Assembly (NCBI GenBank): GCA_023957995.1
Contig: JAMLGK010000001.1
Coordinates: 281,001 to 345,000, forward strand
DNA from: Microthrixaceae bacterium
GTDB taxonomy: Bacteria; Actinomycetota; Acidimicrobiia; Acidimicrobiales; Microtrichaceae
Direction: 5' to 3'
Length of the DNA: 64,000 bases
Position 1 is the first letter of the stretch. Each line of letters starts with the position of its first letter. The notes under the pieces are model-generated. The model searched no databases and was not told the origin of the DNA. It worked only from the letters and a program-made list of their open reading frames with translations. The position numbers and the translations under genes are program-made. This document shows positions 25,225 to 33,188 of this stretch, piece after piece.

Positions 25225-25351
25225 GCCTCGATGCTCCGGCATCGCCCCGGCCGGCGCAATGGGCAGGCGTTCCCGTCAGCTGGCGGCCACTGGGCCCTAC
25301 GGCACATCCCGGGTTGCTTGATTCGACGCCGAATCGGCCGATCGGAGAGGT

Positions 25352-26200
25352 ATGTCCGGACCAGTCACGCTCCGATGTTCCTCCTATGCCGGGGTGATCG
25401 TCCCGATGGTTCTCCTCGTCGCGCTGGCAATGCCGGGCGGCACCGACGCGATGACCGTCCAGTCGGTCACCCCCGGACCAGCGGTGTCGGGCCTGGTCGA
25501 CGCCGTCGACGAGTCCGTCGAGAACAACATCGGAGAACCGGTGCTCACCCTCAACAACGACAACCCCACGACCTGGTTGGCCACAGATGGTTCGAATCTC
25601 AGCGCGGGCGAACAGATGCGCTACCCGGTCTACAGCTACGAGTTGCTCGCGGAATCGAACGAATGTGCGTCCTATGACCTGCAGGTGACCATGGAGGTCA
25701 CCCTGAACGGGCCCGATGTGGGTCTCAACGACAACATGTTCCTGTTCCTGGTGGGCGATGACGACGCCTTCGGCGGATCGAGCCACGCAGGGCCCGCATC
25801 GGTGGGTTCGACGACCGAGATGGAGGCGAGTCTTCAGCTGACCGGAGCCCAGATGGCCGAACCGGTCACGATCCTCTACGGCGCCACCACCTACCAGACG
25901 CCTGGGATCCAGACCGGCTACACCCTCGGCGAACCCACGGTGGATCTCACCGAGGACCTGGCGGAGTGCGACCTCGACGGCGACGACGTTCCCGATGACG
26001 AGGATCCCGACAACACCGATGTGTGCGTCCCGGACCCCGAATCGACTGCGTGCGTGGAATCGAGGACCACCACACCTGTCGAGAGCACCACAACCACCGA
26101 GGTGCCGACACCGACGACCGAGGCGCCGACGACCCAGCCCCAGTCGCCTCCGCCGACGAGCGCGCAGGCCTCACCGGCGGCCCTCCGCCCGACCGGTTGA
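25352..26200 (+). CDS. Exported protein with acidic calcium-type motif and Thr/Pro-rich tail
   Basis: A 282-residue protein of unknown function with a signal peptide (residues 12-33, AGVIVPMVLLVALAMPG, cleavage probable near GGTDA). The body (about 45-200) is rich in beta strands and Asp/Asn. It is followed by DLDGDDVPDDEDPDN (about 208-222), a pattern like thrombospondin type-3 calcium-binding repeats. Two Cys (DVCVPDPESTACV) may form a disulfide. The tail (about 240-275) is Thr/Pro/Ser-rich like a wall-spanning linker and ends in LRPTG. That recalls a sortase signal, but no membrane span follows. A GGAGAGG Shine-Dalgarno precedes the ATG. Confidence 0.75.
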   Translation: MSGPVTLRCSSYAGVIVPMVLLVALAMPGGTDAMTVQSVTPGPAVSGLVDAVDESVENNIGEPVLTLNNDNPTTWLATDGSNLSAGEQMRYPVYSYELLAESNECASYDLQVTMEVTLNGPDVGLNDNMFLFLVGDDDAFGGSSHAGPASVGSTTEMEASLQLTGAQMAEPVTILYGATTYQTPGIQTGYTLGEPTVDLTEDLAECDLDGDDVPDDEDPDNTDVCVPDPESTACVESRTTTPVESTTTTEVPTPTTEAPTTQPQSPPPTSAQASPAALRPTG

Positions 26201-26307
26201 ACGACGCCACGGCCCCGCTGAGGGGGTCCTTCGCCGGCAGCTACCCCGACCCGGGAATCGTCGCATTCGGCACTAAACCTCTGGTTGGGATCGACCGATG
26301 AACCAGT

Positions 26308-26571
26308 GTGGACATGACCGAACATGACATCGCAAGCCTCGTGCGTCTGGGTGGGGCGGCGTTGCTGCTGACCGCTTCGGCTGTGATCGTCTTCGGCCTC
26401 CGGATAGGTGGTGTGGTGGCGACCCTCTCCCCCACCCACGGGATCCACAGCGGCGACGTCCTGGGCGTCATCACGGCCGCAGCAGCCCTCCTCCTTGCGC
26501 TGCCGGGCATCACCCGTATGGGCTTGCCGAGGCCCGGAGAACCACGCAGGCGGGCACTGGTTCGCAGCTGA
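26308..26571 (+). CDS. Small two-span membrane protein
   Basis: An 87-residue protein with two hydrophobic segments (about 14-38, VRLGGAALLLTASAVIVFGL, and 50-67, VLGVITAAAALLLALPGI) and a basic C-terminus, suggesting a hairpin with both ends in the cytoplasm. The layout recalls DUF1634-type proteins but I cannot confirm that. Start GTG at 26308 or ATG two codons later. Confidence 0.55.
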   Translation: MDMTEHDIASLVRLGGAALLLTASAVIVFGLRIGGVVATLSPTHGIHSGDVLGVITAAAALLLALPGITRMGLPRPGEPRRRALVRS

Positions 26572-26689
26572 TCCGGCGGCTCTGCGGGATCGCGTGACCG
26601 CACCGGGATGGGGAACCACACAATCCGGCCCATCGGGACAACACCGGTCGTAGCCTTCGCGGGTCTACAACGAACCGGGAGAGCAAGAC

Positions 26690-26965
26690 ATGCTGATGAT
26701 GACCACCTACCGAACACGTCCGTTCATGTCCAAGGACGAGACCAAGGAGCTGATGGAGGCATTCGCCACCCACGGAACCACGGAGGGCACGATCGCCCAC
26801 TACCAGTTCGCGGATGGCGGTGGCGGAGTGGTGATCTCCGACCTCGAGAGCGCTGCTGTCGGCTACCGCAACATCCTCAACTACACCGAGTGGGTCGAGT
26901 ACGAGAGCGTCAACCTCGTGGAGATCGACGAGGCGATCCCACTCATCGCCGACGCACTTTCCTGA
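26690..26965 (+). CDS. DUF3303-like small protein
   Basis: A 91-residue protein with the pattern of DUF3303 proteins: an MTTYRTRPFMSKDETKELME start, GTIAHYQFADGGGGVVI (about 38-54), and a C-terminal AIPLIADAL. The likely fold is a ferredoxin-like alpha/beta sandwich. Function unknown. GGAGAG 7 nt before the ATG is a proper Shine-Dalgarno, and TAGCCT lies about 40 nt upstream, so this gene has a leader unlike many neighbours. Confidence 0.72.
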   Translation: MLMMTTYRTRPFMSKDETKELMEAFATHGTTEGTIAHYQFADGGGGVVISDLESAAVGYRNILNYTEWVEYESVNLVEIDEAIPLIADALS

Positions 26966-26968
26966 CGA

Positions 26969-26994
26969 GAGCTCCGGGCCGTTGCCCCGAGCTC
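26969..26994 (+). terminator. Possible hairpin terminator after the DUF3303-like gene
   Basis: Arms GAGCTCCGGGC and GCCCCGAGCTC (11 bp with one mismatch) surround a 4-nt loop and begin 3 nt after the stop codon. There is no T-run. Confidence 0.4.
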
Positions 26995-27193
26995 GGTGGG
27001 CAGGTTGGCCAACAGGTCGGTCGATCCATCGACGTGGTCAATCCATCTGGTGCAACCGCATCCCGGTCCGTAGTTGCAACCCCCGTGGGGTCCTGAGGGG
27101 ACGCACCTGGTTGTCCATCTAGGGCCAGAACGGGGACCGGCCCCGGATTGCTCCGGAGCCGGCATCCCTTGGTACTACTGGCCTTACGGCCCG

Positions 27194-27268
27194 TCGGGCT
27201 GGGGAGATTCGAACTCCCGACCTCTTGACCCCCAGTCAAGCGCGCTAACCAAGCTGCGCCACAGCCCG
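27194..27268 (-). tRNA. tRNA-Pro (anticodon GGG)
   Basis: A full cloverleaf on the minus strand. The acceptor stem CGGGCTG (27268-27262) pairs with CAGCCCG (27201-27195), the D arm is GCGCAGCTTGGTTAGCGC, and the anticodon stem CTTGA/TCAAG encloses loop CTGGGGG with GGG as anticodon. The T arm is CGGGAGTTCGAATCTCC-like. The discriminator base is A (27194). CCA is not encoded. It reads CCC and CCU proline codons. Confidence 0.97.
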
Positions 27269-27322
27269 GGGGAAGGTCATCGTAGCCGCCGGATCCGACC
27301 ACGCAGAAACCCCCGACTCAGC

Positions 27323-27586
27323 TCAGAACAACCACATGATCCCTTGGACCAGACGCCAACCCAGATAGATCACGATGGCTGCGACGAGGACCCAGAAATG
27401 CCACGGAGCGCGTACCCGCGGCTTCTTCCCGGAGGTATCCGCCCGGTCCTCGTCGCGACCCGGAGCGCCCGACTGGACCAGCACCGCCGTGTCCGGATCT
27501 GCCACATGGTGTCCCGAAGGGCAGTCGCCATCGGTACTCAGAGTGGAGGGCGTGTAGAACCGTTCGCAATTCTCACACCAAGGCAT
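27323..27586 (-). CDS. Small zinc-ribbon membrane protein
   Basis: An 87-residue protein of unknown function. The N-terminus is a half zinc ribbon, PWCENCERFYTP with a further Cys in GDCPSGHH (Cys 4, 7, and about 21, His 24-25), which could bind one zinc. A polar linker follows, then one membrane span near the C-terminus (about 62-85, FWVLVAAIVIYLGWRLVQGI). The ATG at 27586 is chosen because the ribbon begins there. Similar small proteins occur beside acyl-CoA carboxylase or tRNA genes in actinobacteria, but no role is known to me. Confidence 0.62.
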   Translation of the reverse strand: MPWCENCERFYTPSTLSTDGDCPSGHHVADPDTAVLVQSGAPGRDEDRADTSGKKPRVRAPWHFWVLVAAIVIYLGWRLVQGIMWLF

Positions 27587-27680
27587 CTCCACCTCATTTC
27601 CGAATGTCCGGACCATGATCGCGCCACGGATGCCCGCGGGCACATCCGGGTCCGCCCGGTGATCACCCAACGGGTGGGAA

Positions 27681-29243
27681 TCAGACGGGTGGAACGCCGT
27701 GGCGTCGGTGGGAGAAGGTCCGGTCCTTGCCCGAAGCCCGTTCGAGGCGGCGGTGTATCTCGCCCCTCAGGTCCTCCCAGTCGATGATCGCATCGATCAC
27801 GAGTTCCGAGGCCAGCCGCAGCAGATCGACGTCCTCCTCGTAGATGCGGCGCTGTTCCGCCACGAACTCCTCGCGCTCGTCCGGGTCGGCGATCGCCGAG
27901 ATCTTGTTGGCGAACACCGCGTTGACCGCGGCCTCCGGGCCCATCACCGCGATCTTCGCAGCCGGCGTGGCGATGGTGGCGACCGGGTCGAAGGCGGGTC
28001 CACACATGGCGTAGAGACCCGCTCCGTAGGCCTTGCGCACGATCACCGACACCTTCGGCACAGTTGCCTCCGACACCGCTGTGATCATCTTCGCCCCGTG
28101 GCGGATGATGCCCTCGCGCTCCACCTGGGTGCCGATCATGAATCCGGGCACATCGGCCAGGAACACCAGTGGCACCCCGAACGCGTCACAGAGCCAGATG
28201 AAGCGTGCGGCCTTGTCGGCAGAATCGGTGAACAGCACTCCGCCCTTGTGCTGGGGGTTGTTGGCCACGACACCCACGGGGCGACCCTCGAGAAGGCCGA
28301 AGGCACAGATCAGTTCCGGTGCGAACAAGGGCTTGATCTCGAACAACGAATCCGCGTCGAGCAGACCGTCTAGAAGGTCGTGCATGTCGTATCCGGCGGT
28401 CTCCTCCTCCGGGACGATCGACGCATCGAGCGGCCTCGCCGGCGGGGCCGCCGAATAGGTGGGAGGGTCCTCGGTCCAACGCTGGGGCAGGTAGGTGAGG
28501 TACTCGCGCGCCTGGTCGATCGCGTCGGCGTCGTCGACCGCCAGGTTGTCCCCGCAACCCGACACCGTGGCGTGCATCCGCGCTCCACCGGTCTCCTCGA
28601 GGGTGGCGGTCTCCCCTATGACCATCTCTGCCATCCTCGGGGAACCCAGGTACATCGAGGCGTTCCCCTCGACCATGATCACGATGTCGCAGAAGCTGGG
28701 AATGTAGGCACCGCCCGCAGCGGAGGGGCCGAACAGACAGCACACCTGGGGCACCATGCCCGAGAGCCGGACCTGGTTGTGGAAGATCCTGCCGGCCCCG
28801 CGACGGCCCGGGAACAGGTCCACCTGGTCGGTTATGCGCGCACCGGCGGAGTCCACCAGCCAGACCACGGGAATCTCGTCGCGCAGGGCGGTCTCGGTGA
28901 GTCGCACGATCTTCTCGACCGTACGGGCGCCCCACGAGCCCGCCTTGACCGTCGGGTCGTTGGCCATGACACAGACCGGGCGTCCGTCGACCTCGCCCAC
29001 CCCGGTGACCACGCCGTCGGCGGGAAGGTCCTCGGCCATCCCCGGGGCATATGGGGCGTTCGCCAGGAGCTGGTCCTCGACGAAGGTGGCCGGGTCACAG
29101 AGCAGGTCGATGCGATCGCGCACCCACAACTTGTTCTGGGCCTCGAGTTTGGCCGCACCGCGTTCGAGGTTGCCGGCGCGGGCACGGGCCACTGCCGCAC
29201 GCAACATCTCCGCGTGGGATCGCTCCCCGGACGTTTCGCTCAT
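27681..29243 (-). CDS. Acyl-CoA carboxylase, carboxyltransferase (beta) subunit
   Basis: A 520-residue carboxyltransferase with two crotonase-like halves. The N-terminal half has KLWVRDRIDLLCD, DGVVTGVGEVDGRPV, GARTVEKI, and the SAGARITDQ and GPSAAGGAYIPSFCD oxyanion segments. The C-terminal half (about 270-520) has DSLFEIKPLFAPELICAFG, VANNPQHKGGVLFTDSADKAARF and the FLADVPGFMIGTQVEREGII motif. It moves carboxyl from biotin to acetyl-, propionyl- or a related acyl-CoA; I cannot decide which. The partner biotin subunit is not in the window. The FKBP gene ends 18 nt before its start, so it may be read from there. Confidence 0.93.
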   Translation of the reverse strand: MSETSGERSHAEMLRAAVARARAGNLERGAAKLEAQNKLWVRDRIDLLCDPATFVEDQLLANAPYAPGMAEDLPADGVVTGVGEVDGRPVCVMANDPTVKAGSWGARTVEKIVRLTETALRDEIPVVWLVDSAGARITDQVDLFPGRRGAGRIFHNQVRLSGMVPQVCCLFGPSAAGGAYIPSFCDIVIMVEGNASMYLGSPRMAEMVIGETATLEETGGARMHATVSGCGDNLAVDDADAIDQAREYLTYLPQRWTEDPPTYSAAPPARPLDASIVPEEETAGYDMHDLLDGLLDADSLFEIKPLFAPELICAFGLLEGRPVGVVANNPQHKGGVLFTDSADKAARFIWLCDAFGVPLVFLADVPGFMIGTQVEREGIIRHGAKMITAVSEATVPKVSVIVRKAYGAGLYAMCGPAFDPVATIATPAAKIAVMGPEAAVNAVFANKISAIADPDEREEFVAEQRRIYEEDVDLLRLASELVIDAIIDWEDLRGEIHRRLERASGKDRTFSHRRHGVPPV

Positions 29244-29261
29244 CGGGCGGTCACAGTGCGC

Positions 29262-30338
29262 TCAGCTGACGCCGATGAGGTCGATCGTGAACACGAGCAC
29301 GCCCTCGGGTCGACCCTGGTCAGCGGCGTTCTCGCCGTATGCCTGGTCGGTCGGGATCACGAGGGTGCGACGACCGCCGACCTTCATCCCCACCAGACCC
29401 TCGGTCCAACCCGGGATCACCTGGTCGAGACCGAATTCAGCAGGCTCGCCGCGCTCCCAGGAGCTGTCGAACTGTTCGCCATCGCTGGCCTGGATGCCGG
29501 TGTAGTGGGCGAGCACCGTGTCGCCGGGGCACACGACGTCTCCGTCGCCCACCACGTCATCGATCCAGATGAGCTCCTCGGTCTCCGCGTCTCCTTCGGG
29601 AACCGACACCTCGGGAGCACCCCGGTCATCAGCCGCTTTCTGGGCGTCCTCGTCGGCCTCCACCGTCGTCGTCGCCGGATCGGCCTCCTCGTCGGTGGAC
29701 ACCAGATCGACCACGAACAGGAGCTGGTCGTCGGGACTCAGACCGGTTTCCTCGGGCGGGTCCTCCCCCACGATCTGCGAGGCGGGCACGACGAACGCAC
29801 GGCGCCCGCCGACCTTCATCCCCGACATGCTCTCGGCGAACTCCGGAAACACCTGGCTCAGTGGGATCGGCGCGGGCGAGCCGACCTCCCACGAACTCTC
29901 CAACTGGGACTGGTCAGCCGGGTTCACGATCACGTAGTGAACCGTGACCGAACCGTCCTCCACCACCGTGTCACCCTCGCCGGGCACCAGATCCACCGGT
30001 TCGGCCGCATCGCCGACCTCGGTCACCACGTCCGCCGGGTCGGGCGCTCCCCGTTCCTCTATCGAAGCGAGGGCATCGTTGGTACCGTCCTCCGATGCTG
30101 CGTCCTCCTCGCCAGACGAGTCGGCATCGGATTCACTGCAGGAGTCCGGTACTTCCGGGGCGCCGACATGGCGTTCGCCGTCGCTCGATCCGTTCTTGTC
30201 GGAACTGTCCGAGTTGTCCGAGGAGCAGGCACCTGCAACCAGCAGAACGGCCGAAGCGATGACGAGAAGGCCTCGCAGTCGGAACCGGTTGCGGGAGGTA
30301 GGCGCGGGGCGGCCCGAAAAGGCTGATTCGATGTTCAC
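29262..30338 (-). CDS. Lipoprotein with two FKBP-type peptidyl-prolyl isomerase domains
   Basis: About 358 residues. An N-terminal signal with LLVIASAVLLVAGAC is a lipobox, so the protein should be anchored outside the membrane. An acidic Ser/Asp/Glu-rich linker follows, then two FKBP domains. The second (about 250-358) keeps the active-site pattern HYTG, FDSSWERG, VIPGW, VGGRRTLVIP and AYGEN. The first (about 125-230) has lost several of these (HYVI, ESSWE, VFPEF, no Tyr in SQIVGED), so it may be non-catalytic. GTG at 30338 is chosen; an upstream GTG at 30362 overlaps der. It may help fold exported proteins. Confidence 0.9.
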   Translation of the reverse strand: MNIESAFSGRPAPTSRNRFRLRGLLVIASAVLLVAGACSSDNSDSSDKNGSSDGERHVGAPEVPDSCSESDADSSGEEDAASEDGTNDALASIEERGAPDPADVVTEVGDAAEPVDLVPGEGDTVVEDGSVTVHYVIVNPADQSQLESSWEVGSPAPIPLSQVFPEFAESMSGMKVGGRRAFVVPASQIVGEDPPEETGLSPDDQLLFVVDLVSTDEEADPATTTVEADEDAQKAADDRGAPEVSVPEGDAETEELIWIDDVVGDGDVVCPGDTVLAHYTGIQASDGEQFDSSWERGEPAEFGLDQVIPGWTEGLVGMKVGGRRTLVIPTDQAYGENAADQGRPEGVLVFTIDLIGVS

Positions 30339-30358
30339 CGGACCAGTTTGGCGCAGGA

Positions 30359-31714
30359 TCACCCGCGCATCCGCACGCGGACCTTGACCGGGGTGGCTCC
30401 GAGGTCGAACGCCTCGCGGATGGAGCGTTCGAGGTACCGCAGATAACTGGCGGGCAACTCGCGGTTGGTGAACAGCGTGAAGGTCGGCGGGTCGGTCGCT
30501 CCCTGGGTGGCATAGAGCACCCGACCACCCCGCGGAGCCGGTTGGGCCTGCTGTGCGCGGCGGATCACATCGTTGACCTGTCGTGTGGGGATACGGGTCT
30601 GGTAGGCCGTTATCGAACCTGCCAGGGCCGGCAGCAGACGCTGCACTCCCTTGCCGGTCAGCGCCGAGATCTTGAGCACTGAGGGTTCACCCAGAAAGCG
30701 CAGTTTGCGCTCGATCTGGATGTCGACCGCCTCGCGCTGGTCGGCGTCGAGGAGCTCCCACTTGTTGAGCACGATCGCAATCGGGCAACCGGCGCCGTCG
30801 ACGCGCTCGGCCAGGCGCTGGTCCTGATGGGTGACACCCTCGGTGCTGTCGATCACCAACAGGGCCACGTCGGCCTCGTCCACCGAACGAAGCGCCCGGA
30901 GCATCGAGTAGAACTCGGTGTCCTCGTCGATGCGGGACCGTCGGCGCATGCCTGCGGTGTCCACGAACCGGATCCTGCCCGCCTCGGTGTCGACCACCGT
31001 GTCGATCGAGTCCCGTGTCGTCCCCGGCATGTCGTGCACCACCGCCCGGTCCTCACCGATCAGCCGGTTGAACAACGTGGACTTGCCCACGTTCGGTCGT
31101 CCCACGAGAGCAACCGAGACCGAGCGTGGCCCTTCCTCCACGGCGGGTTCTGCGGCGGGTTCGGGCTCGACCCTCGGCTTCTCGGGCGGAAGCCCGTCGA
31201 CCAGCGCGTCGAGCAGGTCACCGGTTCCGCGTCCGTGCAGCGCCGATACCGCGTGCGGCTCACCGAGTCCGAGTGCCAGGAGGTCCCAGGTGGCGGACTC
31301 GTGTCGTTGGTCGTCGACCTTGTTGGCCACCACGAACACCGGCACGTCCAGGCGTCGCAGCATCTGCGCAACGCTCGCATCGTCCTCGGTCACTCCGACG
31401 CTCGAGTCGACCACGAACAGCACCGCGTCGGCATCCGAGAGAGCCTCCTCCGACTGGTGGGTGACCTTGCGGTCGAGTTCGGAGCCTCCTGCCAACCAGC
31501 CACCGGTGTCCACGACCGTGAAGTCCCGACCCCGCCAGTTCGCTGCCACCCTGAGACGGTCCCGCGTGACGCCGGGGCGCTCCTCCACGATCGCCAGACG
31601 ACGCCCGATGATGCGGTTCACGAGCGTGGACTTGCCCACGTTCGGCCGCCCCACGATCGCAACCGTCGGCAATCCTTCGAGGATCTCCTCGTTCGAATCG
31701 GGTTGTTCACCCAT
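30359..31714 (-). CDS. der: Ribosome-assembly GTPase Der (EngA)
   Basis: A 451-residue GTPase with two G domains and a KH-like C-terminal domain. Domain 1 has GRPNVGKSTLVNR and DTGGW; domain 2 has GRPNVGKSTLFNRLIGEDRA, DTAGMRRR and NKWELLD. The C-terminal domain (about 355-451) has VLYATQGATDPPTFTLFTN. Der acts in 50S subunit maturation. The ATG of MGEQPD has GGAGG 5 nt upstream; the start overlaps the DUF512 gene by 8 nt, so it is coupled. der beside a DUF512 gene is common in several bacteria. Confidence 0.97.
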   Translation of the reverse strand: MGEQPDSNEEILEGLPTVAIVGRPNVGKSTLVNRIIGRRLAIVEERPGVTRDRLRVAANWRGRDFTVVDTGGWLAGGSELDRKVTHQSEEALSDADAVLFVVDSSVGVTEDDASVAQMLRRLDVPVFVVANKVDDQRHESATWDLLALGLGEPHAVSALHGRGTGDLLDALVDGLPPEKPRVEPEPAAEPAVEEGPRSVSVALVGRPNVGKSTLFNRLIGEDRAVVHDMPGTTRDSIDTVVDTEAGRIRFVDTAGMRRRSRIDEDTEFYSMLRALRSVDEADVALLVIDSTEGVTHQDQRLAERVDGAGCPIAIVLNKWELLDADQREAVDIQIERKLRFLGEPSVLKISALTGKGVQRLLPALAGSITAYQTRIPTRQVNDVIRRAQQAQPAPRGGRVLYATQGATDPPTFTLFTNRELPASYLRYLERSIREAFDLGATPVKVRVRMRG

Positions 31715-33158
31715 GAGAACCTCCATTCAGTCCCTGGCCATCGAGTGCGCGGCCATCGAGTGCGCGGCGCAACGAAACACCGTCGGTCGGCACGATCTCG
31801 ACCGGTCGGGGTAGGTCCTGCGGTGACATCCCGTCGAGGAACACGCCTCGGGACAGGCACACGTCGGGCAGCAGGTAGCGGTGACCGATGGGCTGCTCGG
31901 CCAGCACGCGGGCCAGGTCCTCGCCCACCATCAATCCGGTCACCGCCGTGTTCCCCCCGAAGTACCGGTTGGGCACAGGGATCACACGCACGTCGTCGCG
32001 GCCACAACTCGACACCAGAGGATCCAGCACCGCGGCACCCAACTCACCGCTGAGGACCCCCACTGCCGCACCCGGTCGGGCCCCGAGGCTCACCGGGGTT
32101 CCACCCGTGGCCGGCGCCGCCTGAGGTGCCGCGCACCCGCTGCCGCCATCGGTCCGAGGTGCCCGGTAACCCTCCGCCGGTGCTCCGTCGACCCAGTTGA
32201 AGAACCCGGGTTGCACCCCGATGCCCTGCTCGACGGTTCCGTTGAACTCCATCTCGAACGCTCGGGCCATGCCGATGCCGTCCTCGTGCATCCCGAAGCC
32301 CTGGTAGACCTCCGCGGCCGGGAAGTCCCTTCCGGCGAGCAGGTAGTACTCGTCCGCCGCGTGCACCATCGGGTGACCCAGCGCAGCCCTGAACACCTCC
32401 TGGGCAGACTCGACCGCGTCGACGACAGCCACCGCCTCGGCGCGCGTGTGGGGCCGCATCTGCTCCTCGGTGCTGAACCGACTCACCCCGAGGGGCACCA
32501 CCGCAACGTTGGCCAGCTCGGGGAACTCATCGAGGATCCCGGTGAGGGTCCCTTCCAGCACCTCGCCGTCGTTGCGGCCGGGGCAGACCACGATCTGGCC
32601 GTGCACCTCCACTCCGTGGTCGAGCAGGGCGCGCAGCCAGCGCAGGCTCATCGCTCCGCGCCTGTTGCGCAACATGTCGGCGCGCAGGTCCGGATCGGTG
32701 CAGTGGATCGACACGTACAGCGGGGAGAGGCCCTCGGTCACCACCCGTTCGAGGTCGGCCTCGGTGAACCGGGTGAGCGTGGTGAAGTTCCCGTACAGGA
32801 ACGACAGCCTGTAGTCGTCGTCCTTGAGGTACAGACTCCTGCGCATCCCCGGCGGAAGCTGGTAGATGAAACAGAACTCGCAGTGGTTGTCACAGGTGCG
32901 CACCTCGTCGAACACAGGCGAGTCGACCTCGACCCCGAGCGGCTCCCCGAAGGGCTTGGTCACCTCGAAGCGGAGTTCGAGGCCGCCTCGACGCACCTCG
33001 AGATCCACATCGGGTTCATCGGTCAACCAGCGGTACTCGATGACGTCGCGAACGGGTCGGCCCGACACCGAGAGGAGTTCGTCACCCGCGCACAGCCCTG
33101 CCACGTCGGCCGCTGAACCGGGCGCGACGGAGGCGATCACCGCTGCACGCACGAGCAC
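31707..33158 (-). CDS. DUF512 protein: PDZ domain plus radical-SAM-like domain
   Basis: A 483-residue protein. The N-terminus is a PDZ-like domain (about 5-60, IASVAPGSAADVAGLCAGDELLSV in parts). A radical-SAM-like core follows with Cys residues in TCDNHCEFCFIYQLPPG (about 88-104), but spaced CxxxCxxC only within this motif, and YLKDDDYRLSFLYGNFTTLT follows. The C-terminal half is DUF512, with RFSTEEQMRPHTRAEA, HAADEYYLLAG, and EVYQGFGMHEDGIGM. It has two tandem 15-bp units near its C-terminus. The function of this family is unknown. A GTG start is used, with a second GTG two codons later. The neighbouring lipoprotein starts only 30 nt away on the other strand. Confidence 0.9.
   Translation of the reverse strand: MLVRAAVIASVAPGSAADVAGLCAGDELLSVSGRPVRDVIEYRWLTDEPDVDLEVRRGGLELRFEVTKPFGEPLGVEVDSPVFDEVRTCDNHCEFCFIYQLPPGMRRSLYLKDDDYRLSFLYGNFTTLTRFTEADLERVVTEGLSPLYVSIHCTDPDLRADMLRNRRGAMSLRWLRALLDHGVEVHGQIVVCPGRNDGEVLEGTLTGILDEFPELANVAVVPLGVSRFSTEEQMRPHTRAEAVAVVDAVESAQEVFRAALGHPMVHAADEYYLLAGRDFPAAEVYQGFGMHEDGIGMARAFEMEFNGTVEQGIGVQPGFFNWVDGAPAEGYRAPRTDGGSGCAAPQAAPATGGTPVSLGARPGAAVGVLSGELGAAVLDPLVSSCGRDDVRVIPVPNRYFGGNTAVTGLMVGEDLARVLAEQPIGHRYLLPDVCLSRGVFLDGMSPQDLPRPVEIVPTDGVSLRRALDGRALDGQGLNGGSHG
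31738..31767 (-). repeat. 15-bp tandem duplication in DUF512 gene
   Basis: CCATCGAGTGCGCGG is present twice in succession (31738-31752, 31753-31767), encoding the repeated ALDGR-type pentapeptide at the C-terminal tail. A weaker third unit precedes it. Confidence 0.85.
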
Positions 33159-33160
33159 CG

Positions 33161-33166
33161 ATGCTA
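33161..33166 (-). promoter_or_regulatory. -10 element (TAGCAT) for the DUF512-der operon
   Basis: The hexamer ends 2 nt before the GTG at 33158 and 8 nt before a second in-frame GTG at 33152, so a leaderless message would favour the second start. Confidence 0.5.
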
Positions 33167-33188
33167 CCGGGGTGCAAGAATCCTGCCC

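Noticed and set aside
27194..27268. tRNA-Pro as an integration site of a mobile element
   Set aside because: No integrase gene and no repeat of the tRNA 3' end are visible in the flanks.
28380..30326. 648-codon open frame on the plus strand
   Set aside because: It lies opposite the well-supported carboxyltransferase and FKBP genes; its product is His/Arg/Gly-rich without any recognisable motif, as expected for antisense frames in high-GC DNA.
30827..33116. Two long plus-strand frames (about 410 codons each)
   Set aside because: Both are antisense to der and the DUF512 gene and show no protein family pattern.
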